From Microcoleus sp. FACHB-672 (lineage in GTDB: Bacteria > Cyanobacteriota > Cyanobacteriia > Cyanobacteriales > Oscillatoriaceae), in contig NZ_JACJOU010000013.1 of the NCBI RefSeq assembly GCF_014695725.1, forward strand, positions 124,001 to 188,000: a stretch of DNA of 64,000 bases, given 5' to 3'. Made by a program: the position numbers and the translations under genes. This document shows, piece by piece, positions 37,259 to 46,521 of this stretch (the first letter of the stretch is position 1; every line of letters starts with the position of its first letter). A model generated the notes under the pieces. It was not told where the DNA came from, did not search any database, and worked only from the letters and a program-made list of their open reading frames with translations.

Positions 37259-38725
37259 TTAGGAAAGGGTTACAAGGGTGCGATCAGCATTTTGTAAAAA
37301 GTTCACTAACCAATCTTTAACCACGTAAGTGGCGCGGCAGTCATCTTCGTTATAGCGTCGAATTGCGTCAAGAAAAGTGCGATCGCCGGTTTCTAACCAA
37401 CGATCATACCAGAAGATACATTGAGCGCCATTTGCCTGCCGGTCGCGCCATTCAAAACCGACCCAACGGGCAATCGCTTTGAGGGCATAACTTTCCACCG
37501 GCAATATGGCTGCGCGTGTCACTCGTTCGTGTACATCCACAAACCGACTCAGCACGGGACGCCACAAATGGGAAGGAGTATTATAACGCTTGGCAAACTG
37601 TTTAAAAGTTTGAACTTCGTAATCACAAAAATGAAAAATTGGCGCATCGGGATATGTCCAAATCAAGTTTAAAAGTTGCTCCCAGATTGCGCCTTCCTCT
37701 GCCGGCTGTTCTGCCAAAAGTGGATAAAATGTTTCGGTTTTAGCTTGCCGATCAACCACTAAAACTCCGTGTAAAAATGCCAGATCCAATTCCGGCTGCG
37801 CTTCGATATCAAAATAAAGTTCAACCAGCGCAGTGGGTAACTCTGAGGGAGAAAGGGACAAACCTGCCGGTGTGGCAATTGCCTGATTTTGCAGAACTGA
37901 TTGCGCTTGCAACACCAACTGCCCCGCCACTTCATCGGGAAACTCGGTTAAATGAGCAAGCTGCCCCGGATCTATGCCGGCGAGGGCTTCCACTGTTGTT
38001 AAATTCAGCGCTTGCAACTGGGTATAACGAACCGGCGTCACTCCCGGCAACAGGGACAGGTGTTTTGTTTCTGTGGCGATCGCGTAGCAACTGCCATACC
38101 AATGGCAATGGCTACAGGGATGACGGGCGATGAAAACTTCAGGTTCTTGCCGGTGGTGCAGCATCTCAATACATTCTGTTAGCATCTGCTGCATTTGAGG
38201 CATTCGCTGCCCCAAGTTCACCCGATAAGCGCCTTTCTCTCGCAATAGCAGCCCAGCCGTCTCTGGGCTAACTCCCTGCACAGATGCCAGCACATAGGCG
38301 TGAAAAGCCACAATAATTTGATAGTCTAGCTTCGGACGCTTGCCCAGTTTGATATCTGTGGGAACGTAAAGCCAGTTGCCAAAAGAAGACTCTCCGGGCT
38401 GTTTGATCAGTAAATCGGGGCTGCTTGCCAGTGTAAACCCTGCCGGCCCTTCGGCTCGCAGTATTCCCTGGTAAATGAGATCAACACCTTGGCGCATCAA
38501 TTCTAGCGTTGCCTCAGCACCGGCAATGAAATCTCGCCGTGGGTACTGGGGTTGATGGTACGTCATGTCAGCAACAATTGCTTGCCGGTGTGCCCAGCTG
38601 TTTTGTTGCAGTTTCAACAGAAAGTCACTCTCGCACCCTTGCTGTTGGGCGTCTCCATAGGTATCTAGAAAAGACCGACGCCGGCACCGTTGGTAATTAA
38701 ATAAAAGTTCAGCAGTCAAAAGCAT
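37259..38725 (-). CDS. TM0106-family RecB-like nuclease with RNase H-like domain
   Basis: 488 residues. The N-terminal half has the Cas4/RecB-type nuclease pattern (LLFNYQRCRRRSFLD, then VPTDIKLGKRPKLDYQI with catalytic Asp/Lys, and CSHCHWYGSC supplying cluster-like cysteines). The C-terminal half is an RNase H-fold domain (ELYFDIEAQPE, FHFCDYEVQTF, NEDDCRATYVVKDWL) as in the family called TM0106 RecB-like. It should act on DNA, perhaps in repair. No CRISPR locus adjoins it, so a Cas4 role is unlikely. Confidence 0.85.
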   Translation of the reverse strand: MLLTAELLFNYQRCRRRSFLDTYGDAQQQGCESDFLLKLQQNSWAHRQAIVADMTYHQPQYPRRDFIAGAEATLELMRQGVDLIYQGILRAEGPAGFTLASSPDLLIKQPGESSFGNWLYVPTDIKLGKRPKLDYQIIVAFHAYVLASVQGVSPETAGLLLREKGAYRVNLGQRMPQMQQMLTECIEMLHHRQEPEVFIARHPCSHCHWYGSCYAIATETKHLSLLPGVTPVRYTQLQALNLTTVEALAGIDPGQLAHLTEFPDEVAGQLVLQAQSVLQNQAIATPAGLSLSPSELPTALVELYFDIEAQPELDLAFLHGVLVVDRQAKTETFYPLLAEQPAEEGAIWEQLLNLIWTYPDAPIFHFCDYEVQTFKQFAKRYNTPSHLWRPVLSRFVDVHERVTRAAILPVESYALKAIARWVGFEWRDRQANGAQCIFWYDRWLETGDRTFLDAIRRYNEDDCRATYVVKDWLVNFLQNADRTLVTLS

Positions 38726-39306
38726 ACTTTTAGGCTAGCAAAAAACTGAGCCGACCGCATTGTTTCAGTGCTATTCAATAAAAATTTTCTGCCGGCTAGC
38801 ATTTCTTCTTGACTCCTTACTTAGCGAATTTACTGAATTTTGGATGAAATTTTATAACTTATGCTGATAGATTGTTGTTTTTATAACTTTTTTGTATTGC
38901 TTTTCTTAAAGCATTGTCAAGGTTAATTATATTTTATGATAGTTGATTGATTTATATAAAAATTTCAATCTAACTTAATTGGATAGATTGAATAAAAAGT
39001 AAATTTTTCGTTTGTCATGGTGAAAAGACATTACGTTGAATCTCACCCTTACCTTTGTAAATATCATAAATAGTCGGTAAGGCCAGTTAAAACAGTAAAA
39101 TTTACCTTAAGTCTGGGCTGGTGAATACGAAGGTACTTAGGTAAAACCCGGCAACTTGAAATCAGCCGATGTTATTTGTCAGGTTATTTCAATTTTTGAA
39201 AGAAATTCAAGGTAAATTTCACCGGCTGGCTCTTACAATGTCTAGAGCGCAATCCTAGCATTCTGGGCACCGGCAAGCGCGAAATGATATAACCTCCTTT
39301 GAACTG
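38726..39306. other. AT-rich divergent intergenic region
   Basis: About 580 bases, strongly AT-rich between 38860 and 39010. No supported ORF. Holds the promoters of the nuclease and lyase genes. Confidence 0.5.
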
Positions 39307-40524
39307 ATGACTATGACGGGATCTACCCCACAACAAACTTCCCTAGAACGTCACCGGCAGCACTTCCCAGCCTTGGTGAATAAAGCCTATTTTAACTACG
39401 GGGGACAAGGTCCACTGCCTCAAGCCGCATTGGAGGCGATCAGGCAATCTTATGAAGAAGTGGAACGTGTTGGGCCATTTTCAGGAGAGGCGAATACTTG
39501 GATTAATCGAGAAGCCAGCCAAACGCGGCAAGCGATCGCCACAGAACTGGGTGTGCCGGCAGAAACGATTACCCTCACTGAAGATGTCACCGTTGGCTGC
39601 AACATTGCCTTGTGGGGTTTTGACTGGCAACCTGGGGATCACCTGCTGCTAACTGACTGTGAACATCAAGGCATTGTGGCAGCGGTGGGGGAACTACAGC
39701 GCCGGTTTGATATCGAAGTTTCCACCTGTCCCCTGATGGCGACGCTAAATGATGGCGATCCAGTAGCAGCCATTGATCAATATTTGCGATCTAATACTCG
39801 ACTCGTGGTTTTAAGTCACATCCTGTGGAACACCGGCCAAGTTTTGCCCCTGGCTGAAATTGTCCAGCTGTGCCATAACCATTCAACTTGGGGACAGCCG
39901 ATTCGAGTTTTAGTGGATGCCGCGCAGTCTGTCGGCGTCTTACCGCTGAATTTAACTGAAATTGCAGCAGACTTTTATGCCTTCACCGGCCACAAATGGT
40001 GGTGCGGGCCAGCCGGCGTTGGGGGACTGTATGTGCAGCCAGACGCCTTGGAAAGCCTGCATCCCACGTTTATCGGCTGGCGCGGGATTATTACGGATGG
40101 GAGTGGTCAGCCGGCAGGTTGGCAGCCGACTGGGAAGCGATTTGAAATTGCCACTTCAGCAGTGCCACTGTATGCCGGTTTGCGGAGTGCGATTGCACTT
40201 CATCACCAGTGGGGAAGTGCTGAGGAACGTTACCAGCAGATACAGAAAGTTAGTAAATATCTTTGGGAACAGTTACAAAATTTAGCCGGGATTAACTGCC
40301 TGCGAACATCACCCCCAGAAGCCGGGTTAGTTTCCTTCCAGCTAGACCCAACCCCACAGGATGCCGGTGCCACACATCAGCAACTCGTGCAATTCTTAGA
40401 ATCACAAAAAATCATGGTGCGGACACTTCTTAATCCCCACTGCATCCGCGCCTGCGTTCACTACTTCACCTTAGAATCTGAAATAGACCAGCTAGTTGCA
40501 GGGATTTCAGATTTTAAATTTTAA
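39307..40524 (+). CDS. Class V PLP enzyme, L-cysteine/cystine lyase C-DES-like
   Basis: 405 residues of fold-type I class V (NifS-like) enzyme: YFNYGGQGPLPQAAL, VLVDAAQSVGVLPLNL, and the PLP lysine in FTGHKWWCGPAGVGGLYV. The GGQGPLPQAALEAI start and GHKWWCGPAG segment fit the cyanobacterial C-DES group, which cleaves cystine to supply sulfur for iron-sulfur cluster assembly. I do not see the Cys-bearing flexible loop of true desulfurases, consistent with a lyase. Two ATG codons six bases apart can serve as start. Confidence 0.8.
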   Translation: MTMTGSTPQQTSLERHRQHFPALVNKAYFNYGGQGPLPQAALEAIRQSYEEVERVGPFSGEANTWINREASQTRQAIATELGVPAETITLTEDVTVGCNIALWGFDWQPGDHLLLTDCEHQGIVAAVGELQRRFDIEVSTCPLMATLNDGDPVAAIDQYLRSNTRLVVLSHILWNTGQVLPLAEIVQLCHNHSTWGQPIRVLVDAAQSVGVLPLNLTEIAADFYAFTGHKWWCGPAGVGGLYVQPDALESLHPTFIGWRGIITDGSGQPAGWQPTGKRFEIATSAVPLYAGLRSAIALHHQWGSAEERYQQIQKVSKYLWEQLQNLAGINCLRTSPPEAGLVSFQLDPTPQDAGATHQQLVQFLESQKIMVRTLLNPHCIRACVHYFTLESEIDQLVAGISDFKF

Positions 40525-40609
40525 GAGGTTTTGAACCTTAGCCAATCGCTAAAGTTAAATTAATTACATTGAACTGTTTTTTTATTCGGATAAACCAGAC
40601 TTCAACTAT

Positions 40610-40647
40610 TAGCCCGCAAATAAATTTTTGAGCGAGTTCGCGGGCTA
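40610..40647. repeat. Inverted repeat TAGCCCGC/GCGGGCTA
   Basis: Eight-base perfect arms at 40610-40617 and 40640-40647 with a 22-base loop, in the spacer between two plus-strand genes. Terminator for the upstream gene or a dispersed palindrome. Confidence 0.6.
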
Positions 40648-40704
40648 GTGCAAAATGTGTGCTAACAAAAATCAACCTTCCCCCTAATACTTGAGAAACT
40701 AGAA

Positions 40705-41841
40705 ATGTCACGACCTGTTTTATATATCGCAATTACCAATCATGGATTCGGTCATGCAGTGCGTGCTGCGTCTGTTGCCGCTGCAATTCAACAGATGAAT
40801 CCAGAAATTCTCCTCGTGTTGGTCACAACCGCACCCCACTGGTTATTAGAATCTTATATTTCTGGGGATTTTATCGTGCGCCCTCGTGCCTTTGATGTGG
40901 GCGTTGTGCAAAGCGACAGCCTGACGATGGATAAAAATACCACGCTGAAAGAATTAAAACAAATCCGTGAGAGGCAGCGTTCAATTATCGCTACAGAAGT
41001 TAGTTTCATTCATTTAAATAAGGTGAAATTAATTTTAGCTGATATTCCTCCCTTAGCAGCACCTATTGCCAAAGCTGCCGGCATTCCTTGTTGGATGATG
41101 AGTAACTTTGGGTGGGATTTTATCTATCGGCCTTGGGGAGGAGATTTTATAGAAATGGCTGATTGGATTGGAGAGTGTTTCAGCCAGTGTGATCGCTTAT
41201 TTCGTTTGCCTTTTCACGAAACGATGAGCGCTTTTCCTAATATAACTGATGTGGGATTAACGGGAGGTTCTCCTCGTTATAGCGAGGATGAAATCAGAGG
41301 CATTTGGGGCTTAACTGCGCCGCAGGAGAAAATAGTTTTACTCACTTTTGGTGGATTAGGTTTGGCTCAAATTCCTTATAGCAACCTGCAAAAATTTTCT
41401 GACTGGCAATTTCTCACCTTTGATCAGCAAGCACCAGATTTTCCTAATTTAATCAAAGTCTCTGGACAGCCTTCAAAAACTCCTCCATTTTCCCAGCTTC
41501 CCCTCTCTGCCTCTCAGAGTCTTTCCATCCGTCCCGTAGACTTCATGCCGCTGTGCGGACGAGTCATTTCTAAGCCTGGATATAGCACATTTGCCGAAGC
41601 TTTAAGGGTGGGTGTTCCGATTGTTTCTGTAACGCGAGAGGAATTTGCCGAATCTCCTTTATTGTTAGAAGGAATTGCTGATCGCGCTTACCATCAAATT
41701 ATCTCACCGGCAGACTTTTTTGAAGGCAGTTGGGAATTTTTACGGCAACCGTTGCAACCGCCTCGCCTTAACACGTCCATTCCTAAAGATGGAACGGAAG
41801 CCATCGCTAGTGCTGTTGTTGATTATTTACAAAATTGTTAA
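40705..41841 (+). CDS. GT-B glycosyltransferase-like protein (arabinokinase N-domain type)
   Basis: 378 residues with a GT-B look: N-terminal YIAITNHGFGHAVRAASVAA, and a C-terminal donor-site region MPLCGRVISKPGYSTFAEALRVGVPIV. This resembles the glycosyltransferase-like domain found at the N-terminus of plant L-arabinokinases and in stand-alone bacterial proteins. No membrane helix. Donor and acceptor unknown. Confidence 0.75.
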   Translation: MSRPVLYIAITNHGFGHAVRAASVAAAIQQMNPEILLVLVTTAPHWLLESYISGDFIVRPRAFDVGVVQSDSLTMDKNTTLKELKQIRERQRSIIATEVSFIHLNKVKLILADIPPLAAPIAKAAGIPCWMMSNFGWDFIYRPWGGDFIEMADWIGECFSQCDRLFRLPFHETMSAFPNITDVGLTGGSPRYSEDEIRGIWGLTAPQEKIVLLTFGGLGLAQIPYSNLQKFSDWQFLTFDQQAPDFPNLIKVSGQPSKTPPFSQLPLSASQSLSIRPVDFMPLCGRVISKPGYSTFAEALRVGVPIVSVTREEFAESPLLLEGIADRAYHQIISPADFFEGSWEFLRQPLQPPRLNTSIPKDGTEAIASAVVDYLQNC

Positions 41842-41974
41842 AGGTTTGGAAATTATCAGAAAATGTGAGAGTCCGGCTTTCAAATTGTATAGCTGGGGAG
41901 TGTGTGGGTTTCACCGGCATATTCCCCAAGAGTTGAGAAACTGCTTAATTTTTTTCATGTTTAAGCTTGGGAAA

Positions 41975-43033
41975 TCAGCAATCAATCGGCTTATAAATGC
42001 TGCCGGTAGAATGATCGGCATTAATTTCAACCACCAAATCCACCCAATCAGCACGGTTAACTAAAGGCTTGATAAATAACTCTGGGTGCAATGCTTTCCA
42101 GAAATAATAGACAAATTGCTCAATTTCTACATCGCTCATCCCCGCTTTACCGGCAGCCTTCATTTGATGTTCTGCCTGCTGTCGCCACTGTACAGAAAGC
42201 CGATAATCCACCGGATACAGCACCATTAAGCGATCTAAGCGCTGCCACAGGGGTAAATAATCGTGCAGCTTGGCATTCATATCACCGGCAAAACAGCGGT
42301 CAGCCGACGTGATAATTGGTGCCGGTGCCGTGTCAAAAATAGCCGGATCAATCGGTCGCGCCCCGACAAACCAACCTTCAAACAAGACAATATCAACGCC
42401 GGCAACTGTCTGGGAGTCCGTTCTATCACCGGCACCTCCCCAAGCAGATTTATCAAAGCGCGGAACCTGAACAGAAGGACGATCCAGCCGGCGCAACTGA
42501 TCTAAAATCTCAATCCCTAGCTCAATATCGTGGGTTCCCGGTGGCCCACGCCAGATCAAACGCGGGTCTTGCTCTTTGAGCTGCTGCCGCTCACGATAAG
42601 TCTTATAGAGATCATCCAGGGACAGGCTGACAGTGCAGTAGCCTAAATGGCCAAGAATCATCGTTAGGCCGGCAGCTAAAGTTGTCTTGCCGGTGCCTTG
42701 TCCCCCCAATATCCCTTGAACTACAGGACGCCCCAAACTTTGCCGGTGTCCCGCCAACTGCACCGCCAAAGGCAGCCAAAGATGCCATAAGGTCTTTAAT
42801 AAAGAAGGATTTTCCGCAACGGCTGGACGGAAACTGGGATAGACAGACTGAAAAAGCAGCCCTCGCTTTTGAACAATTTCACTAACATTCTCAGGCGTAA
42901 TGCCAAATGCTTTGGCCCGCCGTTGATCTGAGCGTTCCCATGCTTCTAGCTGTTGCCAAACCTCTGCCGGGAGTTCGCCCTGATCCGCCCACTGTGTAAG
43001 AATTTGATTCAGCGATAAACTCGGTTGCTCCAT
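41975..43033 (-). CDS. glyK: D-glycerate 3-kinase (photorespiration)
   Basis: 352-residue P-loop kinase: Walker A LGGQGTGKTTLA at ~109-120, SLSLDDLYKTYRERQ, the substrate-site segment RGPPGTHDIELG, KSAWGGAGDR, and VLFEGWFVGARP. This is the GLYK family that turns glycerate into 3-phosphoglycerate, the last step of photorespiratory 2-phosphoglycolate salvage in plants and cyanobacteria. It lies 4 bases downstream of ycf20, indicating co-transcription. Confidence 0.92.
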   Translation of the reverse strand: MEQPSLSLNQILTQWADQGELPAEVWQQLEAWERSDQRRAKAFGITPENVSEIVQKRGLLFQSVYPSFRPAVAENPSLLKTLWHLWLPLAVQLAGHRQSLGRPVVQGILGGQGTGKTTLAAGLTMILGHLGYCTVSLSLDDLYKTYRERQQLKEQDPRLIWRGPPGTHDIELGIEILDQLRRLDRPSVQVPRFDKSAWGGAGDRTDSQTVAGVDIVLFEGWFVGARPIDPAIFDTAPAPIITSADRCFAGDMNAKLHDYLPLWQRLDRLMVLYPVDYRLSVQWRQQAEHQMKAAGKAGMSDVEIEQFVYYFWKALHPELFIKPLVNRADWVDLVVEINADHSTGSIYKPIDC

Positions 43034-43037
43034 GCCA

Positions 43038-43370
43038 TCAGGAACCTAGCTTAAAGGCTTCTACAAACAGGCTGTAAGTCAAACCAATTTTAAGCGAATT
43101 TAATATTTGTACCAGCAGCGAGTTGGCTATGCGCCGGTTTGCGGCGTAAACAACCCAGCTGATCGCTTCCGTTAGCACGACCAAAATTGCAGCCACACTA
43201 ATATCTAAGTTAGCTCTTTGTCCAGCGATGGTAGAAATAGCGCTTCCCAAGAAGACGCCAAACAACACACTGATTACCAGCAGCGAGATTCGCCGCCAAG
43301 GATTGCTTAACCATTGCCCAAACCGCCCAGAGGCGACATCAACCAGGCTGTTGAGACGGGTATTCTGCAT
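43038..43370 (-). CDS. ycf20: Ycf20-like membrane protein (DUF565)
   Basis: 110 residues with two or three membrane helices (ISLLVISVLFGVFLGSAIS and ISVAAILVVLTEAISWVVYA) and the conserved end LNSLKIGLTYSLFVEAFKLGS, typical of Ycf20 of plastids and cyanobacteria. In algae and plants the family is linked to non-photochemical quenching; the role in cyanobacteria is unclear. The frame is open to 43436, but the family begins near MQNTRLNSL, so the ATG at 43370 is chosen. Confidence 0.85.
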   Translation of the reverse strand: MQNTRLNSLVDVASGRFGQWLSNPWRRISLLVISVLFGVFLGSAISTIAGQRANLDISVAAILVVLTEAISWVVYAANRRIANSLLVQILNSLKIGLTYSLFVEAFKLGS

Positions 43371-44106
43371 ACACAGGGCTGAGTGAGGAAAACATTCTTT
43401 TGCTAGGATATCCTGCTTTGTCGCAGCCGGTTTCAATCCGGCTTAACGGCTGCTGAATAGTAAATACCTAGCAGGTTCATAAAGACAAACTTATTTGCGT
43501 AACAGCTTGCCGGTAAGCCTAATCAAAAACTGGCCCCTGTCATCAAAGACACAACAGAGGACAGATCCAAAAAAAATTACACCGGCGGTTGCAACCGCCG
43601 ATGGAAAATTTATGCAAGGCGTAGCGCCCTACACCATACTAAAAAATGAATGTTAATTTCAGTCAACACTCAGCACGAACCTTGGCTGAGGGGTGCCGAT
43701 ATTGATAATTGCGTATTCGATATTGGCTATTTACAGCCGGCACAAAGCGAAATGAAAGAATTTCGGGCGCTTAGCTAGAGTTTTTCTCCACCCGATCTCC
43801 TTATTTTGCCGTGCGATTTACTCGATTTTCTTCCCAACACATACTTAAGCAGTTTTATTAGGCACACCCCTGGAGAGGCCAACCTCTCGATAAACTCTGG
43901 CTTACAGCCCGTCGCCGGCAGCACCCTAATTAAAAGTAAGGCTCGACAGCAAGTCGTTGACTGCCAGACTAATCGAGACAACTTGAATATCCCGTCACAC
44001 AATCAGGTATTCTAGTTAGACTTAAGCTCACTTATCTCTAAGCAAGCTTGAGCGTTTTTAACTCGCTTCCCCCGTGGGGTGTGTTTTCAAGGCGCGGTCT
44101 TTGATT
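43371..44106. other. Noncoding region between ycf20 and a hypothetical gene
   Basis: Holds AGCCGG/CCGGCT (43425-43443) and an 18-base perfect palindrome CGGCGGTTGCAACCGCCG (43583-43600), with GTAGCGCCCTAC soon after. Two overlapping short frames near 43775-44015 show no motif. Looks like remains of small palindromic elements. Confidence 0.5.
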
Positions 44107-44583
44107 TCAACGGACACTGAGTGCTAAGCTCGGATTCGTGCCCGGACTGCCCTCCAGCACTTTTAAGCTAGGGAACAGGAAATGATTTTCTTCAACGTAT
44201 TGCGCCCCAAATAGACCCTTTTCTGCCCAGAAATATCGGTCAGTGGTGTGTTCGTTCCTTTTAACTAACAGCAAGGCAGGTGGAAGGATACCCTCGGTAT
44301 GGATAAACTTGCGAGCAGCTGTGACTGGTTTATCTTCGCCACTTTCGATACTATACTGAGGCACGTGCTCAAGAATTCGACGCCCTTCTTGCCGACGACG
44401 GCTCTTACGTTTACGTCTCCTGGCCAACCTCTTTACCTCCTCTTTCAGCCGACGGGTGTAGTGATAGTTACAAAAACCGTCGCAAGTATATCTGTTCCCG
44501 TACAAAATATCAATCTCTCTTAACCTTTGTACATAATTTTCCTGAACCCAGTGTAGATATGGCTTCTGGCGATTCAGAAGCAA
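44107..44583 (-). CDS. Conserved-looking cyanobacterial hypothetical protein
   Basis: Up to 158 residues. The N-terminal half is basic with DILYGNRYTCDGFCNYHYT followed by RRLKEEVKRLARRRKRKSRRR; the second half is RKFIHTEGILPPALLLVKRN and YVEENHFLFPSL. The C-x3-C pattern next to an Arg/Lys-rich helix suggests nucleic-acid or metal binding, but this is only a guess. The only in-frame start upstream is TTG at 44583 (a stop lies 21 bases further up), with no good Shine-Dalgarno. Confidence 0.6.
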   Translation of the reverse strand: MLLNRQKPYLHWVQENYVQRLREIDILYGNRYTCDGFCNYHYTRRLKEEVKRLARRRKRKSRRRQEGRRILEHVPQYSIESGEDKPVTAARKFIHTEGILPPALLLVKRNEHTTDRYFWAEKGLFGAQYVEENHFLFPSLKVLEGSPGTNPSLALSVR

Positions 44584-44891
44584 GAGAGGCCGGAAAAAAA
44601 GCTACACTATCTTTAACAAAAAAAAATATTCTTTAATAAAAGTTAAAAATCAAGCCTTGGGAGAAGTCAAATCCCGGATGGGAATCGACAGAGAATCGAC
44701 CTGTGGCCTGAAAAGTGGGTGAATAAGGGCGGCTGCCTGTCCATCCCAATTGACCGGCAACGGAATTTTCCTATTACATTTGCCTCGCTTAGCCGCAAAC
44801 CTATCACAATCATAATAGAGGACAAGTCTACTTTGCTTGAGACAAAACCCCTTAATTTGATCGCCGTTGTTAAAAAACCCACAGTCACTTC
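44584..44891. other. Divergent intergenic region
   Basis: 308 bases, AT-rich on the left with an A-run near 44620. No gene seen; should contain promoters for the hypothetical gene and the sensor kinase. Confidence 0.5.
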
Positions 44892-46349
44892 ATGTTGATG
44901 CCTGCGAGTTCAGAATTTGTTGCGCTTTGCCGAGCGCAGTTAGCCCTGTTAACTCAAGGGCTGAGAGCGTCCTTAAGTGTGGTGTACTTGACCGAAGAAC
45001 TGGTAGAGGGGGCAGAAGCCAAATTAATTCCGATTGCGGCTTACCCAGAAACGGCTGTGGTGTGGGAAGAAAACGCTCCCTTAAGGCTTTTACCCGAACG
45101 AGCCGGCGCGGCGTTCCCTCGCTTACTCTCTGCCGCACCGGGTATTATCCCATCGGTAGATGCATTAATTGATTCGCAAACACCTTTTTTTGACCAGAAG
45201 GCAGATCGGGGGCAGGCGGGGGAGGGCGATGAAGAAGATTCCTGGCAGCAACAGCGCCAAATTATCCTGCCTCTCATGCATGAGGGGGTGGTGATGGGAT
45301 TGTTAGTCACCAGTCGAGAAGATCGGCCTTGGAATAAACGAGAGCGCTCTCAAATCGAGCGAATTGCTCACACCCTTGCACTGGCTTGTATTTTAGACCA
45401 GCGCTCTGAGTGGTCAGATCATAACTATCGCCAGCAGCAGCTGATTCACGCTCAGCAACACGACATCCTGGATAATTTGCTGCACCAGCTTCGCAGTCCA
45501 CTTACAGCCTTAAAAACATTCGGCAAACTGTTGCTAAGACGCCTACTGCCAGGAGATGGCAACCGCGATATTGCCAGTAGCATTGTCCGGGAAAGCGATC
45601 GCTTACAAGAGTTGCTGCAACAGATGGATCGAACCATAGACCAAGACCGGCTGGAAATCGAGCCGGCTCCTTTAGCGGTTAATTGGGAAGCAGTGCGAAC
45701 CTCAGAAGGCGCTTCCCGACAAACCGGCGAACCGACACCCAATTCCCAAATATTACCCCTGCTGCCGGCATCCCCCCTAGAGTTGTGTTCCGTTGCCCAA
45801 GTGCTGGAACCCTTGTTAATATCAGCCAGAGCAATTGCCGGTGAGCGCCTACTGAGTATCATCACCGGCATTGTGTCCGATTTACCGCCAGTTCCGGCTA
45901 ATCCCAAGGCATTGCGCGAAGTATTGAGCAATTTAATAGACAATGCCTTGAAATATACACCTGCCGGTGGGCAGATTTATATTCAGGTTGAGAAGCGAGC
46001 CGGCGGGGGAGAGAATCCAGAACAATTGCGCCCTTTATCCCATCACCCCATCATTCCCTCAAATTCCGCTTCTGAGTGGATCGTATTCAGCATCTCAGAT
46101 ACCGGCCCTGGCATTCCGCCACAGGATTTGGAGCGGCTCTTTGAGCGGCATTTCCGAGGCGTTCAGGCAGAAAGGGAGATTCCCGGCACAGGTTTGGGCT
46201 TAGCGATTGCTAAAGATTTGGTAGAACAAATGCAGGGTGAAATTCAAGTTTTTAGCCCTGCGAAGTTGGAGAAATGGAAGGCAGATATTCCGAATGCGGG
46301 GCCAGGAACGATGTTTGTTTTGTGGCTGCCGGTGGGAGGAGAATGCTGA
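44892..46349 (+). CDS. GAF-domain sensor histidine kinase, Hik2/CSK-like
   Basis: 485 residues. An N-terminal GAF-like domain (~residues 1-165, with LPLMHEGVVMGLLVTSRED) leads to a histidine kinase core: the H-box LLHQLRSPLTALKTFGKLL, N-box LSNLIDNALKYTPAGG, G1 DTGPGIPPQDL, and G2 GTGLGLAIAKDL. The H-box and GAF arrangement resemble cyanobacterial Hik2 and plant chloroplast sensor kinase CSK, which respond to redox and ionic state; the match is from memory. No membrane helix, so soluble. No response regulator is adjacent. Convergent with the SLH gene across a bidirectional terminator. Confidence 0.8.
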   Translation: MLMPASSEFVALCRAQLALLTQGLRASLSVVYLTEELVEGAEAKLIPIAAYPETAVVWEENAPLRLLPERAGAAFPRLLSAAPGIIPSVDALIDSQTPFFDQKADRGQAGEGDEEDSWQQQRQIILPLMHEGVVMGLLVTSREDRPWNKRERSQIERIAHTLALACILDQRSEWSDHNYRQQQLIHAQQHDILDNLLHQLRSPLTALKTFGKLLLRRLLPGDGNRDIASSIVRESDRLQELLQQMDRTIDQDRLEIEPAPLAVNWEAVRTSEGASRQTGEPTPNSQILPLLPASPLELCSVAQVLEPLLISARAIAGERLLSIITGIVSDLPPVPANPKALREVLSNLIDNALKYTPAGGQIYIQVEKRAGGGENPEQLRPLSHHPIIPSNSASEWIVFSISDTGPGIPPQDLERLFERHFRGVQAEREIPGTGLGLAIAKDLVEQMQGEIQVFSPAKLEKWKADIPNAGPGTMFVLWLPVGGEC

Positions 46350-46466
46350 GCTTTTGAGTGGGGAGCGGAGAAAAAAGAGTTTAATCTGTGGTGTGTAGTT
46401 TATTTTTTATTGTTGCAAAAATAGGCAAAATTGAAATATATAAATGCGAACGATATCTCAAAATAA

Positions 46467-46500
46467 AAGCGTTCGCAACCCGTTAAGATTGCGAACGCTT
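46467..46500. terminator. Bidirectional terminator between convergent genes
   Basis: Perfect 12-bp inverted repeat AAGCGTTCGCAA (46467-46478) and TTGCGAACGCTT (46489-46500) with a 10-base loop. An A-rich stretch on its left supplies a T-run for the minus-strand gene ending at 46522. Confidence 0.8.
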
Positions 46501-46521
46501 AATTAAGTGACTTTACAGAAG

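Noticed and set aside
37259-38725. Cas4 of a CRISPR system
   Set aside because: The nuclease has the TM0106 two-domain layout with an RNase H fold and there is no array or cas gene around it.
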